From Sulfurimonas sp. (GTDB taxonomy: Bacteria > Campylobacterota > Campylobacteria > Campylobacterales > Sulfurimonadaceae): a DNA stretch of 64,000 nt. Position 1 is the first letter of the stretch, and the number at the start of each line of letters is the position of its first letter. Under the pieces are notes generated by a model. That model worked only from the letters and a program-made list of their open reading frames with translations, was not told where the DNA came from and made no database searches. The position numbers and the translations under genes are program-made. Below are positions 45,210 to 54,754 of this stretch, in pieces. The DNA lies in NCBI RefSeq assembly GCF_041583195.1, contig NZ_JBFHGL010000008.1, forward strand, positions 1 through 64,000, written 5' to 3'.

Positions 45210-46040
45210 TTAGTTGATTTTTTTCTCTATTGCATCGATAACGTTTTGGATAATCCAATCTGGTGTAGATGCACCTGCACTGATTCCACACAGTTTTTTA
45301 GCATCAAACCAAGAAAAATCCAGATCTTTTTCATCTTCTATATGGTATGAATCTGGACAATTATCTTTTGATATAGCATACAGTTGTTTTGTATTTGATG
45401 AGTTCTTACCGCCTATAATAAGCATCACATCTGCTTTTTTAGAAAGGCTTTTAACAGCATCTTGATTTTCAAAAGTCGCATTACAAATAGTATTAAATAC
45501 CCTAACTTCTTTATATCTTGGAATCAGGTAATTAGCTACTTCCATATAGTTTTCAACTTTTCTTGTTGTTTGAGCTATAAGTGCAACTTTCTCTTTTAAT
45601 TTCATTCCTTCAAGATCTTCTGGTTTCATAACGACAATTGCACCATTTGTTGCATACGATTTTACACCTTTAATCTCGGGGTGAGCCTCGTCTCCAAAAA
45701 TAACTACACTATATCCATCTTCGCTCATCTGCTGAGCTATCTCTTGAGGTTTTGTAACGTATGGGCATGTAGCATCTACAACATCAACACCCATTTCAAG
45801 CAGCTCTTTAAGTTCCTGCTTTTGGATACCGTGCGTCCGTACGATCGCTTTATCTCCGGCTTTGAAAAACTTATAATCATCAGTCAATCCAACCTGATAA
45901 TCATCTTCAAGTCTTGCTATCTCTTTTGAGTTGTGGATAAGCGGTCCGTATGTAGAAGAGTTTTTATTCTCTTCTGCTATCTTAATAGCTCTTTTAACAC
46001 CAAAACAAAAACCGTAGTTTTCAGCAAGCTGTATCTGCAT
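45210..46040 (-). CDS. ispH: IspH, 4-hydroxy-3-methylbut-2-enyl diphosphate reductase
   Basis: Last step of the MEP isoprenoid pathway, an iron-sulfur enzyme yielding IPP and DMAPP. The 276-aa protein has the three cluster cysteines in NYGFCFGVKRA, DATCPYVTKPQ and NTICNATFENQDA, plus the TTRKVENYMEVA and ICGISAGASTPDWII-like end. ispDF is also in this window. It lies two bases from aroA. Confidence 0.97.
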   Translation of the reverse strand: MQIQLAENYGFCFGVKRAIKIAEENKNSSTYGPLIHNSKEIARLEDDYQVGLTDDYKFFKAGDKAIVRTHGIQKQELKELLEMGVDVVDATCPYVTKPQEIAQQMSEDGYSVVIFGDEAHPEIKGVKSYATNGAIVVMKPEDLEGMKLKEKVALIAQTTRKVENYMEVANYLIPRYKEVRVFNTICNATFENQDAVKSLSKKADVMLIIGGKNSSNTKQLYAISKDNCPDSYHIEDEKDLDFSWFDAKKLCGISAGASTPDWIIQNVIDAIEKKIN

Positions 46041-46042
46041 AT

Positions 46043-47323
46043 CTAAACAAACTCTACTTTTGTGATTCTTTGTAGTATATCAAAGAAGTTTGGAAAAGAT
46101 GTGTTTATACAATCTAAGTCAGTCACTTCCATACCGCATTTAAGACCAGCTATTATAAAACTCATAGCTATACGGTGATCGCCGTCACTGTCAACTACGG
46201 AACTTTTTAGCTCACCGCCTGTCACAGTATAACCATCTTCATACTCATCAACCTCGACTCCACAAGCTTTTAGACCTTCTACTACAGTTGATATTCTATC
46301 TGACTCTTTTACACGAAGCTCTTCTGCATTTTTTACAACACTTTTTCCTTCAGCACAAGCAAATGCTATTGATAATGCAGGAAGTTCATCTATAAGCCAT
46401 GAGATATTATCTTCTACTGTTATGGCTTTAAGCGGTGCATTTTTAACTCTAATATTCCCTATAGGTTCATATTTGTTATCAGTATGCTCATAAGTAATAT
46501 CAGCACCCATACGCTCTAATGCCTTGTAAGCTTCAATACGTGTAGGGTTTAGAGTAATACCTTCTATAGTCACATCTGCTCCATCTGTTATAGCAGCTGC
46601 AACTGCAAAGAAAAATGCAGATGATGGATCAGCAGGTACGCGGATTGTTAATGGTTCTAAAAGATTTTTCATAGGATTTATAGTAGTTTTTAATCCATCA
46701 ACTACTAAATCTGCACCCATACCTTTTAACATACGTTCTGTATGATCACGTGATAACTCAGGTTCAGTATATGTACACTCTCCATCTGCTCTTAAAGCTG
46801 CCAATATCATACAAGACTTAACTTGTGCAGAAGCAATTTTTGAATCATAATTAAAAGCTTTAAGACTAGCTCCCCTAACACTCAAAGGTGCTAAGTTCGC
46901 GTTATCACGTCCGTCAAACTTTGCACCAATCTCCATTAAAGGTTTAGTTACACGCTTCATTGGGCGTGAACGAAGGTATTTATCACCCGTTAGTACAAAA
47001 TGCCCATCAGCTGAACTTAATAGTCCGCAAAACAGTCTCATACCGGTACCTGAATTACCGCAGTCAAGTATTTCAAACGGCTCTTTTATACCATCTGATG
47101 AAATTGTAATAGTTATTCCGTCATCTTTTACACTAGCACCTAGATTTTCTACAATCTTTAAAGAGTTCATAGTATCTTCAGCACGTAAAAAATTTGTAAT
47201 TTTACTCTCACCACGTGCCAACATACTAAACATTGCACTTCTATGTGATATAGATTTATCTGGTGCTATATCTGAAATATTTAGTGAAAAGCCACCGACA
47301 GGACTAACTACAACCTTGCTCAT
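46043..47323 (-). CDS. aroA: AroA, EPSP synthase (3-phosphoshikimate 1-carboxyvinyltransferase)
   Basis: Sixth step of the shikimate pathway. The 426-aa two-domain protein shows [55 protein letters not shown] and the [11 protein letters not shown] motif with DHRIAMSF, all active-site segments. The short overlap with pheT (four bases) indicates coupling. Confidence 0.97.
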   Translation of the reverse strand: MSKVVVSPVGGFSLNISDIAPDKSISHRSAMFSMLARGESKITNFLRAEDTMNSLKIVENLGASVKDDGITITISSDGIKEPFEILDCGNSGTGMRLFCGLLSSADGHFVLTGDKYLRSRPMKRVTKPLMEIGAKFDGRDNANLAPLSVRGASLKAFNYDSKIASAQVKSCMILAALRADGECTYTEPELSRDHTERMLKGMGADLVVDGLKTTINPMKNLLEPLTIRVPADPSSAFFFAVAAAITDGADVTIEGITLNPTRIEAYKALERMGADITYEHTDNKYEPIGNIRVKNAPLKAITVEDNISWLIDELPALSIAFACAEGKSVVKNAEELRVKESDRISTVVEGLKACGVEVDEYEDGYTVTGGELKSSVVDSDGDHRIAMSFIIAGLKCGMEVTDLDCINTSFPNFFDILQRITKVEFV

Positions 47324-49659
47324 CTAAGACCTATTCCAAGTTTTTTATTTAAGCCGTCTAATATCGTATCCATAGCGGATGTAATATCTTCTTCTTCTAA
47401 AGTTCTATCATCTCTTTGTAGAATAAAACGGATAGTTAAACTAACATTTTCACCAAGTTCTTCATCACTATATTTATCAACAGCATAGAACTTAACTATA
47501 TCATCAGGTTTTATCTCATCTATAGACTCTTTTACAGTTTTATAACTCATAGTATTTGGCATTATTAAACTCAAGTCTTTTTGAGATGCCTGATACTTTG
47601 ACTTACTTACAGCCGTTTTTAAAGAGTAATCAAGCATTTGGAAATCTAATTCACAAATATATGTTACATCAAGATCGTAATCTTTTTCAACATTAGGATG
47701 TACACGGAACAGCTCACCTATTTTTTGCCCATTTTGCATTATTGATGCACTTTGATACTTATGAGATAATGAGTGTGATGTTTCATTCTCCTCTAAATCA
47801 AATGCACCTATTATATTTGATACTTTTTGTACAAAGAATCCAAAATCAACTTTTGAAGGTTTTCCTGCATTTTGAATAGAGTCTTTAATTGTATCACCGC
47901 TAAATAATATAGCCATTTTAACACTCTCTTCTCTTGCAGTTGAGAAAACAGAACCAACTTCAAACAGCTTAATTGAAGAATATCCGTTTTTTGCATTAGA
48001 CGATGCAGCTTTTAGTAAACCAGTTAATAGAGTCGGTCTTAAAGTGTCTAGAGTTTTTGCTATTGGATTTAGCAGATCTTTTTTCTCTTCTAATGTTTCA
48101 AAACCGTAATTGTTTAAAACTTTTTTCTCATCAAAAACAAAATGAATAGACTCAAAGAAACCTTCAGATGCAGCTTTATGTCTATAGTCTTTTCTCTTTT
48201 TATACCAGAAATAGTCATCTTCTAAACGATTATCTTCTGTAAGAACAAAAGGTTTTGATTCAATATTGTCAATACCAACCATACGAACAATCTCTTCAAC
48301 AACATCTTGTTTATTTGTAATATCATGACGATATCTAGGTATTGAGATCACATATGAATCGCCTTGAGATTTTGACGTATTGAAACCTAGGTTTTTAAGA
48401 AGCTTTGTAATTCTCGTTTTATCAATCTCTGCACCGATTATTTCATCAATTTCAGATTTTGTTACGCTTACAATAGCCTCTTCATAATTATCATAAAGTT
48501 CAATATTCCCGCCATATATAGTTGAGTCAGAGTTAGTCTCAATCAAGCTAAGACAATAATCTAACCCTCTATTTAACTCAGGTTCACTACCACGTGAAGT
48601 TCTGTAGTATAAAGGTCCTGATTCAACTTTATTTTCAAGCATTTGTTTAGATATAACATCAGGTGGAATATAACTAGCTTCGATAAGTACTACACCTTCA
48701 CTGCAGTGTACTTTTGATTCTTCCTCTTGAATAATACCTATAGTAGACGCTTTTTTATTGTTATGAGTCATAATTGATGCAAAACCGTTCTCATCTTTTT
48801 TGAGCTCAATTTTTGCCATCTTGTCATCATTTTCTTTAAAGTATGAGTGCTCGTATGCTCTGAGTATTACACCACTGCTATGAGTAACATAAAGCATTAA
48901 AGACATAATATCCGATTCTCTATCTTCTTCAATTTGAGCAAGTCTTAGACTAACAATAAATGGAAGTTTTAAATCTTTAATGTCTATAGCTTTATATCTT
49001 AGGTTTACATTATGATCACTTTCATGAGATAAGCTAAGTATACGACCGATACCAAGGCGTTTATCATCGTTTTGTTTTATAGCAATTTTTCTTACAGGAC
49101 TTCCATAAGCTGCACTTAGATCACGTGACACACCACGTATACTTAAACAGTCTCCGCGGTTAGCAGTAAGTTCAATTTCTATAAGATCATCTGAAAATAT
49201 AGGATGTGTATTTACCTCTTGACCAAGTTTGTATTCACCGATACTATCATCGATCTCCATAATACCTTTATTTACTTCTGGTAAACCTATCTCACTAGCT
49301 GAACAGATCATACCTTCAGATTCAACACCACGAAGTTTTACAGGTTTTATAACCATTCCTCCAGGCATAGTACAACCAACAGTTGCAACCACTACATCTA
49401 TCCCTGCTCTTACATTAGCTGCACCACATACAATTTGACGGATACTTGTACCTATATCAACTTTACAAACACTAAGTTTATCTGCATCAGGATGTCTCTC
49501 ACACTCTAAAACTCTACCGAATATAATTTTATTTGGTACGCTATAACTCTCTACTCTATCAACTTCTAAACCGATAGCATTAAAAGTTTTACATAAATCA
49601 TCAGTTGAAACATCGCTGATATCAATCCATTCATTTAACCAAGATTTTGTAACTATCAT
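47320..49659 (-). CDS. pheT: PheT, phenylalanyl-tRNA synthetase beta subunit
   Basis: Large subunit of the heterotetrameric enzyme. The 779-aa protein has an N-terminal tRNA-binding EMAP-like domain (about 40-150), B1, the B3/B4 editing domain (about 200-400), B5 (about 395-470), the catalytic-like core (about 480-680) and the C-terminal anticodon-binding FDX-ACB domain (about 690-779, [24 protein letters not shown]). Four-base overlap with pheS. Confidence 0.97.
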   Translation of the reverse strand: MIVTKSWLNEWIDISDVSTDDLCKTFNAIGLEVDRVESYSVPNKIIFGRVLECERHPDADKLSVCKVDIGTSIRQIVCGAANVRAGIDVVVATVGCTMPGGMVIKPVKLRGVESEGMICSASEIGLPEVNKGIMEIDDSIGEYKLGQEVNTHPIFSDDLIEIELTANRGDCLSIRGVSRDLSAAYGSPVRKIAIKQNDDKRLGIGRILSLSHESDHNVNLRYKAIDIKDLKLPFIVSLRLAQIEEDRESDIMSLMLYVTHSSGVILRAYEHSYFKENDDKMAKIELKKDENGFASIMTHNNKKASTIGIIQEEESKVHCSEGVVLIEASYIPPDVISKQMLENKVESGPLYYRTSRGSEPELNRGLDYCLSLIETNSDSTIYGGNIELYDNYEEAIVSVTKSEIDEIIGAEIDKTRITKLLKNLGFNTSKSQGDSYVISIPRYRHDITNKQDVVEEIVRMVGIDNIESKPFVLTEDNRLEDDYFWYKKRKDYRHKAASEGFFESIHFVFDEKKVLNNYGFETLEEKKDLLNPIAKTLDTLRPTLLTGLLKAASSNAKNGYSSIKLFEVGSVFSTAREESVKMAILFSGDTIKDSIQNAGKPSKVDFGFFVQKVSNIIGAFDLEENETSHSLSHKYQSASIMQNGQKIGELFRVHPNVEKDYDLDVTYICELDFQMLDYSLKTAVSKSKYQASQKDLSLIMPNTMSYKTVKESIDEIKPDDIVKFYAVDKYSDEELGENVSLTIRFILQRDDRTLEEEDITSAMDTILDGLNKKLGIGLR

Positions 49660-50648
49660 TGAAACTGCTCCAACAACTTAATATCTCCTTCAAAAAGTGA
49701 ACGTAAATCACCTATTTGATGTATTAGCATTGCAAAACGCTCTACACCTAGACCAAAAGCATAACCGCTAACATCTTCATATTTAACTGCCTCAAATACG
49801 TTTGGATCAACAATACCGCATCCTAAAACTTCAAGCCAGCCTGTGTGTGAACATACACGACAACCATCACCACCACAAAACACACAAGAGATATCTACTT
49901 CAGCTGAAGGTTCAGTGAATGGGAAAAAAGACGGGCGAAATCTTACATCCACTTGACCAAACATATATTTTAAAAAGTCTTCTAAAATAAACTTTAAATT
50001 TGCAAAAGAAACTTTCCCTTTGTCATCAACAAGCAGACCCTCAATTTGATGAAACATCGGAGTGTGTGTTAAGTCATAATCACGTCTAAATACAGCACCA
50101 GGTGCTATCATTCTTATTGGTGGCTTATGGCTCATCATAGTACGAATTTGTACAGGTGATGTGTGTGTACGAAGCAGCATTTCGTCTTTAAAATAAAATG
50201 TATCTTGCATATCGCGTGCAGGATGGTATTTTGGCAGGTTTAATGCCTCAAAATTATTAAAATCATCTTCTACCATATTTCCTGTTTTCACAGCAAAGTT
50301 TAGAGCTACAAAATACTCTACGATTCTATCCATCGTCTCCATTACAGGGTGTAATGCACCGGCTTGGCTTGTTGTACTAAATAGAGATACATCCAAGCCT
50401 TCAGCTTTCATATTTTCTTCTAATTCTTTTGTTTGAAGCTCTATTTTTTTATTTGTTAATTCGTTCATCAAAGAACTTTTATGAGTATTTAACTCTTTTG
50501 CTATCTTTGATTTTTCTTCATTTGGTGCATCTTTCATTTTAGCAAACTCTGCTGCTAAAATCCCTTTTTTACCAAATATAGAGATTCTTATCTCTTCTAT
50601 ACGCTCCACTGTTGTGGCGTTATTTATCTCGTCATACCATTTTTTCAA
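49656..50648 (-). CDS. pheS: PheS, phenylalanyl-tRNA synthetase alpha subunit
   Basis: Catalytic class II subunit charging tRNA-Phe. It shows motif 2 ([29 protein letters not shown]), a Cys-rich loop [17 protein letters not shown] and motif 3 ([20 protein letters not shown]). I prefer the TTG at 50648, eight bases after AGGG; a GTG at 50657 would add three residues but sits on the ribosome site. It is the first gene of the block. Confidence 0.95.
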   Translation of the reverse strand: MKKWYDEINNATTVERIEEIRISIFGKKGILAAEFAKMKDAPNEEKSKIAKELNTHKSSLMNELTNKKIELQTKELEENMKAEGLDVSLFSTTSQAGALHPVMETMDRIVEYFVALNFAVKTGNMVEDDFNNFEALNLPKYHPARDMQDTFYFKDEMLLRTHTSPVQIRTMMSHKPPIRMIAPGAVFRRDYDLTHTPMFHQIEGLLVDDKGKVSFANLKFILEDFLKYMFGQVDVRFRPSFFPFTEPSAEVDISCVFCGGDGCRVCSHTGWLEVLGCGIVDPNVFEAVKYEDVSGYAFGLGVERFAMLIHQIGDLRSLFEGDIKLLEQFQ

Positions 50649-50679
50649 TAGTTTCACCCTATATTGAATTTAAAATTGG

Positions 50680-50685
50680 ATTATA
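50680..50685 (-). promoter_or_regulatory. -10 box of the pheS-to-serA block
   Basis: TATAAT on the minus strand, preceded by AAG and 31 bases before the TTG start of pheS, in the spacer with the divergent HIT gene. Confidence 0.5.
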
Positions 50686-50751
50686 CTTAAAAATTATTTA
50701 CAAACAGCTTGTACAACTAATTAGCCCATAAATATACCATCAATAAATATA

Positions 50752-50760
50752 TGATACAAT
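50752..50760 (+). promoter_or_regulatory. Extended -10 promoter of the HIT gene
   Basis: TGATACAAT followed 29 bases later by the ATG at 50790. It overlaps the upstream in-frame ATG (50751), which argues for the later start. Confidence 0.55.
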
Positions 50761-50789
50761 TTCACAACATTAAAAAAAAAGGTAAATAT

Positions 50790-51146
50790 ATGTGTTTATT
50801 TTGTAAAATTGTAAATAAAGAAATTCCATCAAATATAGTAGCTGAAAATGACGATTTTTTAGCTTTTCACGACATTAATCCAAAAGCTCCGGTACATATT
50901 TTAGCAATTCCAAAAAAACATGTAGATAGTTTTCACGAAGTTGATCCTACCATTATGGGTGGTATGACTGAATTCATAAAAGAAGTAGCTGAAAAAATGG
51001 CTATGGAGAATAGTGGTTATAGAGTGATAACAAATATTGGGGAAAATGGAGGACAAGAGGTAAAACACTTACACTTCCATGTTTTAGGCGGTGCAAAACT
51101 AAAATGGGAGCACTTTAGCGATTCACATCCTATGGAGAATTTCTAA
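50790..51146 (+). CDS. HIT-family nucleotide hydrolase/transferase (HinT-like)
   Basis: A 118-aa cytosolic protein with the histidine triad His93-x-His95-x-His97 in KHLHFHVLGG, and the N-terminal CLFCKIVNKEIPSNIVAEND of the HinT branch. HinT enzymes hydrolyse adenosine phosphoramidates and acyl-AMP. AAAAAGG precedes the ATG at 50790; a start at 50751 would overlap the promoter. The stop overlaps the next ATG (TAATG). Confidence 0.93.
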   Translation: MCLFCKIVNKEIPSNIVAENDDFLAFHDINPKAPVHILAIPKKHVDSFHEVDPTIMGGMTEFIKEVAEKMAMENSGYRVITNIGENGGQEVKHLHFHVLGGAKLKWEHFSDSHPMENF

Positions 51147-52309
51147 TGATCAAAAAAACTATATTAACCATAACGGTTTTATCATCACTTTTTAGTGCAG
51201 CTAATGCTGATTACATGCAGCAAATGAGGGATTTTCAAAACTATAAAGCCTCACAAGAAGATCAGTTTGATACTTACCAAAAAGCTCAAATGAAAGCTTT
51301 TGAAGAGTATAAAAAAGAGATAGGTGTTTTTTGGGAGAAACCAAAGCTTTCTACAAAAAAAAGCTGGCTCTCTTATTCTGAAGATAAAAAAACTCGTTCA
51401 GACGTAGACTTTGAAAAAAACACTATTGTCGTAGAAACTGTAGCTGCATCTGAAGAGGAAGCAAAAAGAAACTTACAGACTGCTCTAGCAAAAGCTGTAA
51501 CTATAGATACAAAGACACTTCAAGAGACTGATCCATTGGAAAAGAAACTTGCAAAAATCAAACTGCCTTCTGATATGATTCATTCTAAAGTTGACAGCAA
51601 ACCAATACTTTCTACAGTTGTATTTGATAAAAAACCAACTCTTAATGCAGTAAAAAAATATGTTAATAAGCACACTGCTGATTCAAAAATAAAAGTAAAA
51701 GAATCAAATAAAGTGCAACATGCAAGAGTCTACAGTGTATCTGTACAATTACCTGATGATACTATGCTTAAACGTTCTAAACTATATCTGAATGATGTTG
51801 AGGAACACGCAGCTAAACGTGATCTTCCAAAACCTCTTATATTTGCTATCATGCATTCTGAAAGTAGTTTTAATCCACGTGCACGAAGTCATATACCTGC
51901 TTATGGTTTAATGCAGATAGTTCCAAATACCGCAGGTCGTGATACATATAAATTTTTATATAAACAAGACAAGTTAGTATCTGGAAGTTATCTATATAAC
52001 TCAAAAAACAATATTAAAATGGGTAGTGCATACTTGCATATACTTTACTATAGATACTTAAAAAAGATTAAGAACCCTGATAGCAGACTTTATTGTACAA
52101 TTGCGGCATATAATACAGGAGCAGGTAATATAGCATATGCATTTACAAAAAAATACAATATGAATAATGCTGCACCGATTATAAATAAACTCACACCCGA
52201 AGAAGTTTATGCAAGACTGTTAAAAGATTTAAGATTTGATGAGCCAAAACACTATCTGAAAAAAGTTTCAAAACGTATGGCTGCATATAAAAAAGTATAT
52301 GGAATTTAA
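51146..52309 (+). CDS. mltC: Membrane-bound lytic transglycosylase, MltC-like
   Basis: Cleaves peptidoglycan glycan strands to 1,6-anhydro products. The 387-aa precursor has a signal peptide (1-21) with no lipobox Cys, so unlike E. coli MltC it may be soluble or periplasmic. It has an MltC-type N-terminal domain (about 60-210, KSWLSYSEDKKTRSDVDFEKNTIVVETV) and an SLT catalytic domain with Glu239 in AIMHSESSFNPRARS, YGLMQIVP and AAYNTGAGNIAYAF. Translation is coupled to the HIT gene. Confidence 0.9.
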   Translation: MIKKTILTITVLSSLFSAANADYMQQMRDFQNYKASQEDQFDTYQKAQMKAFEEYKKEIGVFWEKPKLSTKKSWLSYSEDKKTRSDVDFEKNTIVVETVAASEEEAKRNLQTALAKAVTIDTKTLQETDPLEKKLAKIKLPSDMIHSKVDSKPILSTVVFDKKPTLNAVKKYVNKHTADSKIKVKESNKVQHARVYSVSVQLPDDTMLKRSKLYLNDVEEHAAKRDLPKPLIFAIMHSESSFNPRARSHIPAYGLMQIVPNTAGRDTYKFLYKQDKLVSGSYLYNSKNNIKMGSAYLHILYYRYLKKIKNPDSRLYCTIAAYNTGAGNIAYAFTKKYNMNNAAPIINKLTPEEVYARLLKDLRFDEPKHYLKKVSKRMAAYKKVYGI

Positions 52310-52312
52310 AAT

Positions 52313-52337
52313 TAAAAGGGTAAATATAACCCTTTTA
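52313..52337. terminator. Bidirectional intrinsic terminator between mltC and the OsmC gene
   Basis: TAAAAGGGT, a seven-base loop, ACCCTTTTA: a perfect nine-base stem with GGG/CCC core, flanked by T-rich sequence on both strands (TTTTAGTTT forward; TTTTAATTTT reverse). It starts four bases after the mltC stop and ends three bases before the osmC stop. Confidence 0.8.
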
Positions 52338-52339
52338 GT

Positions 52340-52804
52340 TTAAGACGGGCAACCAGATATCTCACCTAAATCTATATTTGAACCACCACCTGAAATCATC
52401 TTTTCATTCTCTTTAATTGTATTTCCGTTGTGAATAATAGTATAAGAGATCTCTGTAGTATCACGTATGGTATTTATAGTTGAACAGTATGTCTCTAGTG
52501 ATGCCATAACCCATCTTGAAGCAGTCAGATCATCTGCATCTGAATTAAAACTGTATGTTAGGTGCAGTTTGTTGAATTTTGCAGGATGTGGCTCTGCACG
52601 CACTACATCACCCTCAACTACTAAGTCTGTTACTGTTTTTCCTTGGTTTTTAGGAATTAAAATTATATCTGTAGCACTACAAGTGATAATACCTGATAAA
52701 AAATACTCAATGGGTGATATTGTTGGACAATCGATTACAAAACTGCTTTTTGAAGTTTTAGCTTCAAACTTCATATCTTCTTTATGGCTAACTGTTACTT
52801 TCAT
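52340..52804 (-). CDS. OsmC/Ohr-family protein
   Basis: A 154-aa cytosolic protein of the thiol-peroxidase-like OsmC fold. The two catalytic cysteines are Cys42 (GIITCSATD) and Cys107 (ETYCSTI). Members reduce organic hydroperoxides with lipoyl or thiol donors; this one is of the YhfA/OsmC type rather than clear Ohr. It lies two bases after argH on the same strand. Confidence 0.88.
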   Translation of the reverse strand: MKVTVSHKEDMKFEAKTSKSSFVIDCPTISPIEYFLSGIITCSATDIILIPKNQGKTVTDLVVEGDVVRAEPHPAKFNKLHLTYSFNSDADDLTASRWVMASLETYCSTINTIRDTTEISYTIIHNGNTIKENEKMISGGGSNIDLGEISGCPS

Positions 52805-52806
52805 TG

Positions 52807-54186
52807 TTACTCCTCTAAAAAGCTTTTGAAAAATGACAACTGCTCTTTTGTTCTCTCAGTTGCAGTACCACCCTCACTAGTTCTTGCATTCATAGAGTTA
52901 CGAAGTACCAAATACTCCATAACATCTTCGTCAATACGAGAGTCTATCTCTTTAAGATATTTGAATTCTATCTGACTTAAATCAGTATTTAATTCTTCAC
53001 CTTTTGCAACTGCACGACCAGTTATAAAGTGAGCCTCACGGAAAGGTATATCGCATTTTTCAACTAAGTAGTCTGCCAAATCTGTAGCACTTAGATGTCC
53101 AATTGCACAAGCTTTTTCCATATTATGAGGTTTTACTTCCATAGTTTTTATAGCTTCTTTTAAAATTTCCAAAGAGATTTCAGCAGTTTTAACAGCATCA
53201 AATACACCCTCTTTATCTTCTTGCGTATCTTTATTATATGCTAAAGGAAGACCTTTCATAACAGTTAATAGTCCCATTAACGATCCGTATACACGTCCAG
53301 TTTTTCCACGTAATAGTTCTGGTACATCAGGATTTTTCTTTTGTGGCATAATAGAACTACCAGTAGAGTATTCATCACTAAGTTCTACAAATCCAAACTC
53401 GTAAGAACTCCACATAATCAACTCTTCACTCAAGCGAGATATATGCATCATCATAGTTGAGATGTTAAATAAAATCTCTAATGCAAAATCTCTATCACTA
53501 ACCGTGTCTAAACAGTTTGTACTTACACTATCAAATCCTAAAAGTTCAGCTGTCATTTTACGATCAACATTGTGCGGTGTTCCTGCTAGTGCTGCACAAC
53601 CAAGAGGTGAAATATTGTTTCTTTTGTATGAATCTTCAAATCTTGCAATATCACGTTTAAACATTGAAAGATACGCAGCTAAATGAAATGCAAAGTTTGT
53701 AGGTTGAGCATGTTGAAGGTGTGTCATACCTGGTATTAATGTTTCTGTATGTTGCTCTGCTACAACTAAAATCTCACGCATTAATTTTTTTATAGCTTCA
53801 ACGATTGAAAGGTTTTTCTTTAGAGTCCAACGGCGAAAATCAACAGCAACTTGATCATTTCTACTTCTTGCAGTATGAAGTTTTTTACCTGCATCCCCAA
53901 TAATAGCAGTTAAACGCTTTTCGATCCCCATATGTAGATCTTCGTCTGAAATATTCCATTTAAATTCACCACTCTCTATCTCTGAGCGAACTTGATTTAA
54001 ACCGTTTTTTATGTCTTCTACTTCTTTATCTGTTAAAATACCTTGTTTATTAAGCATAGTAGCATGAGCAATAGAACCTTCAATATCTTCTATATAAAGC
54101 TCACGGTCAAACATAATTGAGGCATTAAATTCATCTAGTAATGATGATGCAGATTGTGAAAAACGACCAGACCACATTTTTTCCAT
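52807..54186 (-). CDS. argH: ArgH, argininosuccinate lyase
   Basis: Final step of arginine biosynthesis. The 459-aa protein of the fumarase/aspartase superfamily carries [35 protein letters not shown], and the signature [12 protein letters not shown] with the catalytic Ser. The opening [11 protein letters not shown] is family-typical. Downstream OsmC may be read through. Confidence 0.97.
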   Translation of the reverse strand: MEKMWSGRFSQSASSLLDEFNASIMFDRELYIEDIEGSIAHATMLNKQGILTDKEVEDIKNGLNQVRSEIESGEFKWNISDEDLHMGIEKRLTAIIGDAGKKLHTARSRNDQVAVDFRRWTLKKNLSIVEAIKKLMREILVVAEQHTETLIPGMTHLQHAQPTNFAFHLAAYLSMFKRDIARFEDSYKRNNISPLGCAALAGTPHNVDRKMTAELLGFDSVSTNCLDTVSDRDFALEILFNISTMMMHISRLSEELIMWSSYEFGFVELSDEYSTGSSIMPQKKNPDVPELLRGKTGRVYGSLMGLLTVMKGLPLAYNKDTQEDKEGVFDAVKTAEISLEILKEAIKTMEVKPHNMEKACAIGHLSATDLADYLVEKCDIPFREAHFITGRAVAKGEELNTDLSQIEFKYLKEIDSRIDEDVMEYLVLRNSMNARTSEGGTATERTKEQLSFFKSFLEE

Positions 54187-54263
54187 ATTAAAATCCTGTT
54201 AAAAAATAAGTTTGGTATTTTAGCTAAATAAAGAGAGATTACAAAATTAAAAAAAAGGAGATT

Positions 54264-54289
54264 TCATAGTCTATGAGATTAGACTATGA
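54264..54289 (-). terminator. Terminator after the cytochrome gene (minus strand)
   Basis: A ten-base stem (TCATAGTCTA / TAGACTATGA) with a six-base loop, followed on the minus strand after eight bases by a run of nine T. It is seven bases beyond the cytochrome stop codon. Confidence 0.6.
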
Positions 54290-54295
54290 TTAAGT

Positions 54296-54649
54296 TTAAC
54301 TACAAGATGCTACGTTTCCGCTATCTTCAGCATATTCCATAAGAAACTCTTTTAAGTGTTTTGTTCTTTTTTTGAACTTGTTACTTTCAAAGTACTTTTT
54401 GTACTTTTTATAGTCTTCATCTTCTTTGAACTTATCTGACTCAAGATGCGTTTCTACCAGTTTTTTACCTTTGTTATCCATATAACTTTCCCATTCAAAC
54501 TGAGTTTTTCCACCAACAAACTCTACCCCACTTGTATGACATTTGATACAAACTTTTGAGTATACCTTCTGTCCTTTATAAAGGGCTGCCTGAGCCGAAA
54601 CAGCTGTTAATATAAGCGCTGAAGATAACATTACAATACTTTTTTTCAT
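54296..54649 (-). CDS. Periplasmic c-type cytochrome, 117 aa
   Basis: A small electron carrier with a signal peptide (1-21) and haem site CIKCH (34-38). The rest is unusually Lys/Glu-rich with repeated (F/Y)KK/KFK segments (about 70-105), so strongly charged. A terminal Cys (CS at the end) may link to lipid or another protein. No axial Met is obvious. It is monocistronic, with a terminator-like hairpin downstream. Partner unknown. Confidence 0.85.
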   Translation of the reverse strand: MKKSIVMLSSALILTAVSAQAALYKGQKVYSKVCIKCHTSGVEFVGGKTQFEWESYMDNKGKKLVETHLESDKFKEDEDYKKYKKYFESNKFKKRTKHLKEFLMEYAEDSGNVASCS

Positions 54650-54754
54650 AGATATACCCCTGATTAATAAGGATTATGGTACATTAGAAAATATTATATT
54701 CACCTTAAATATCACGTTTTTATCACATTTTATTTATTATATTTTTTTATAATA

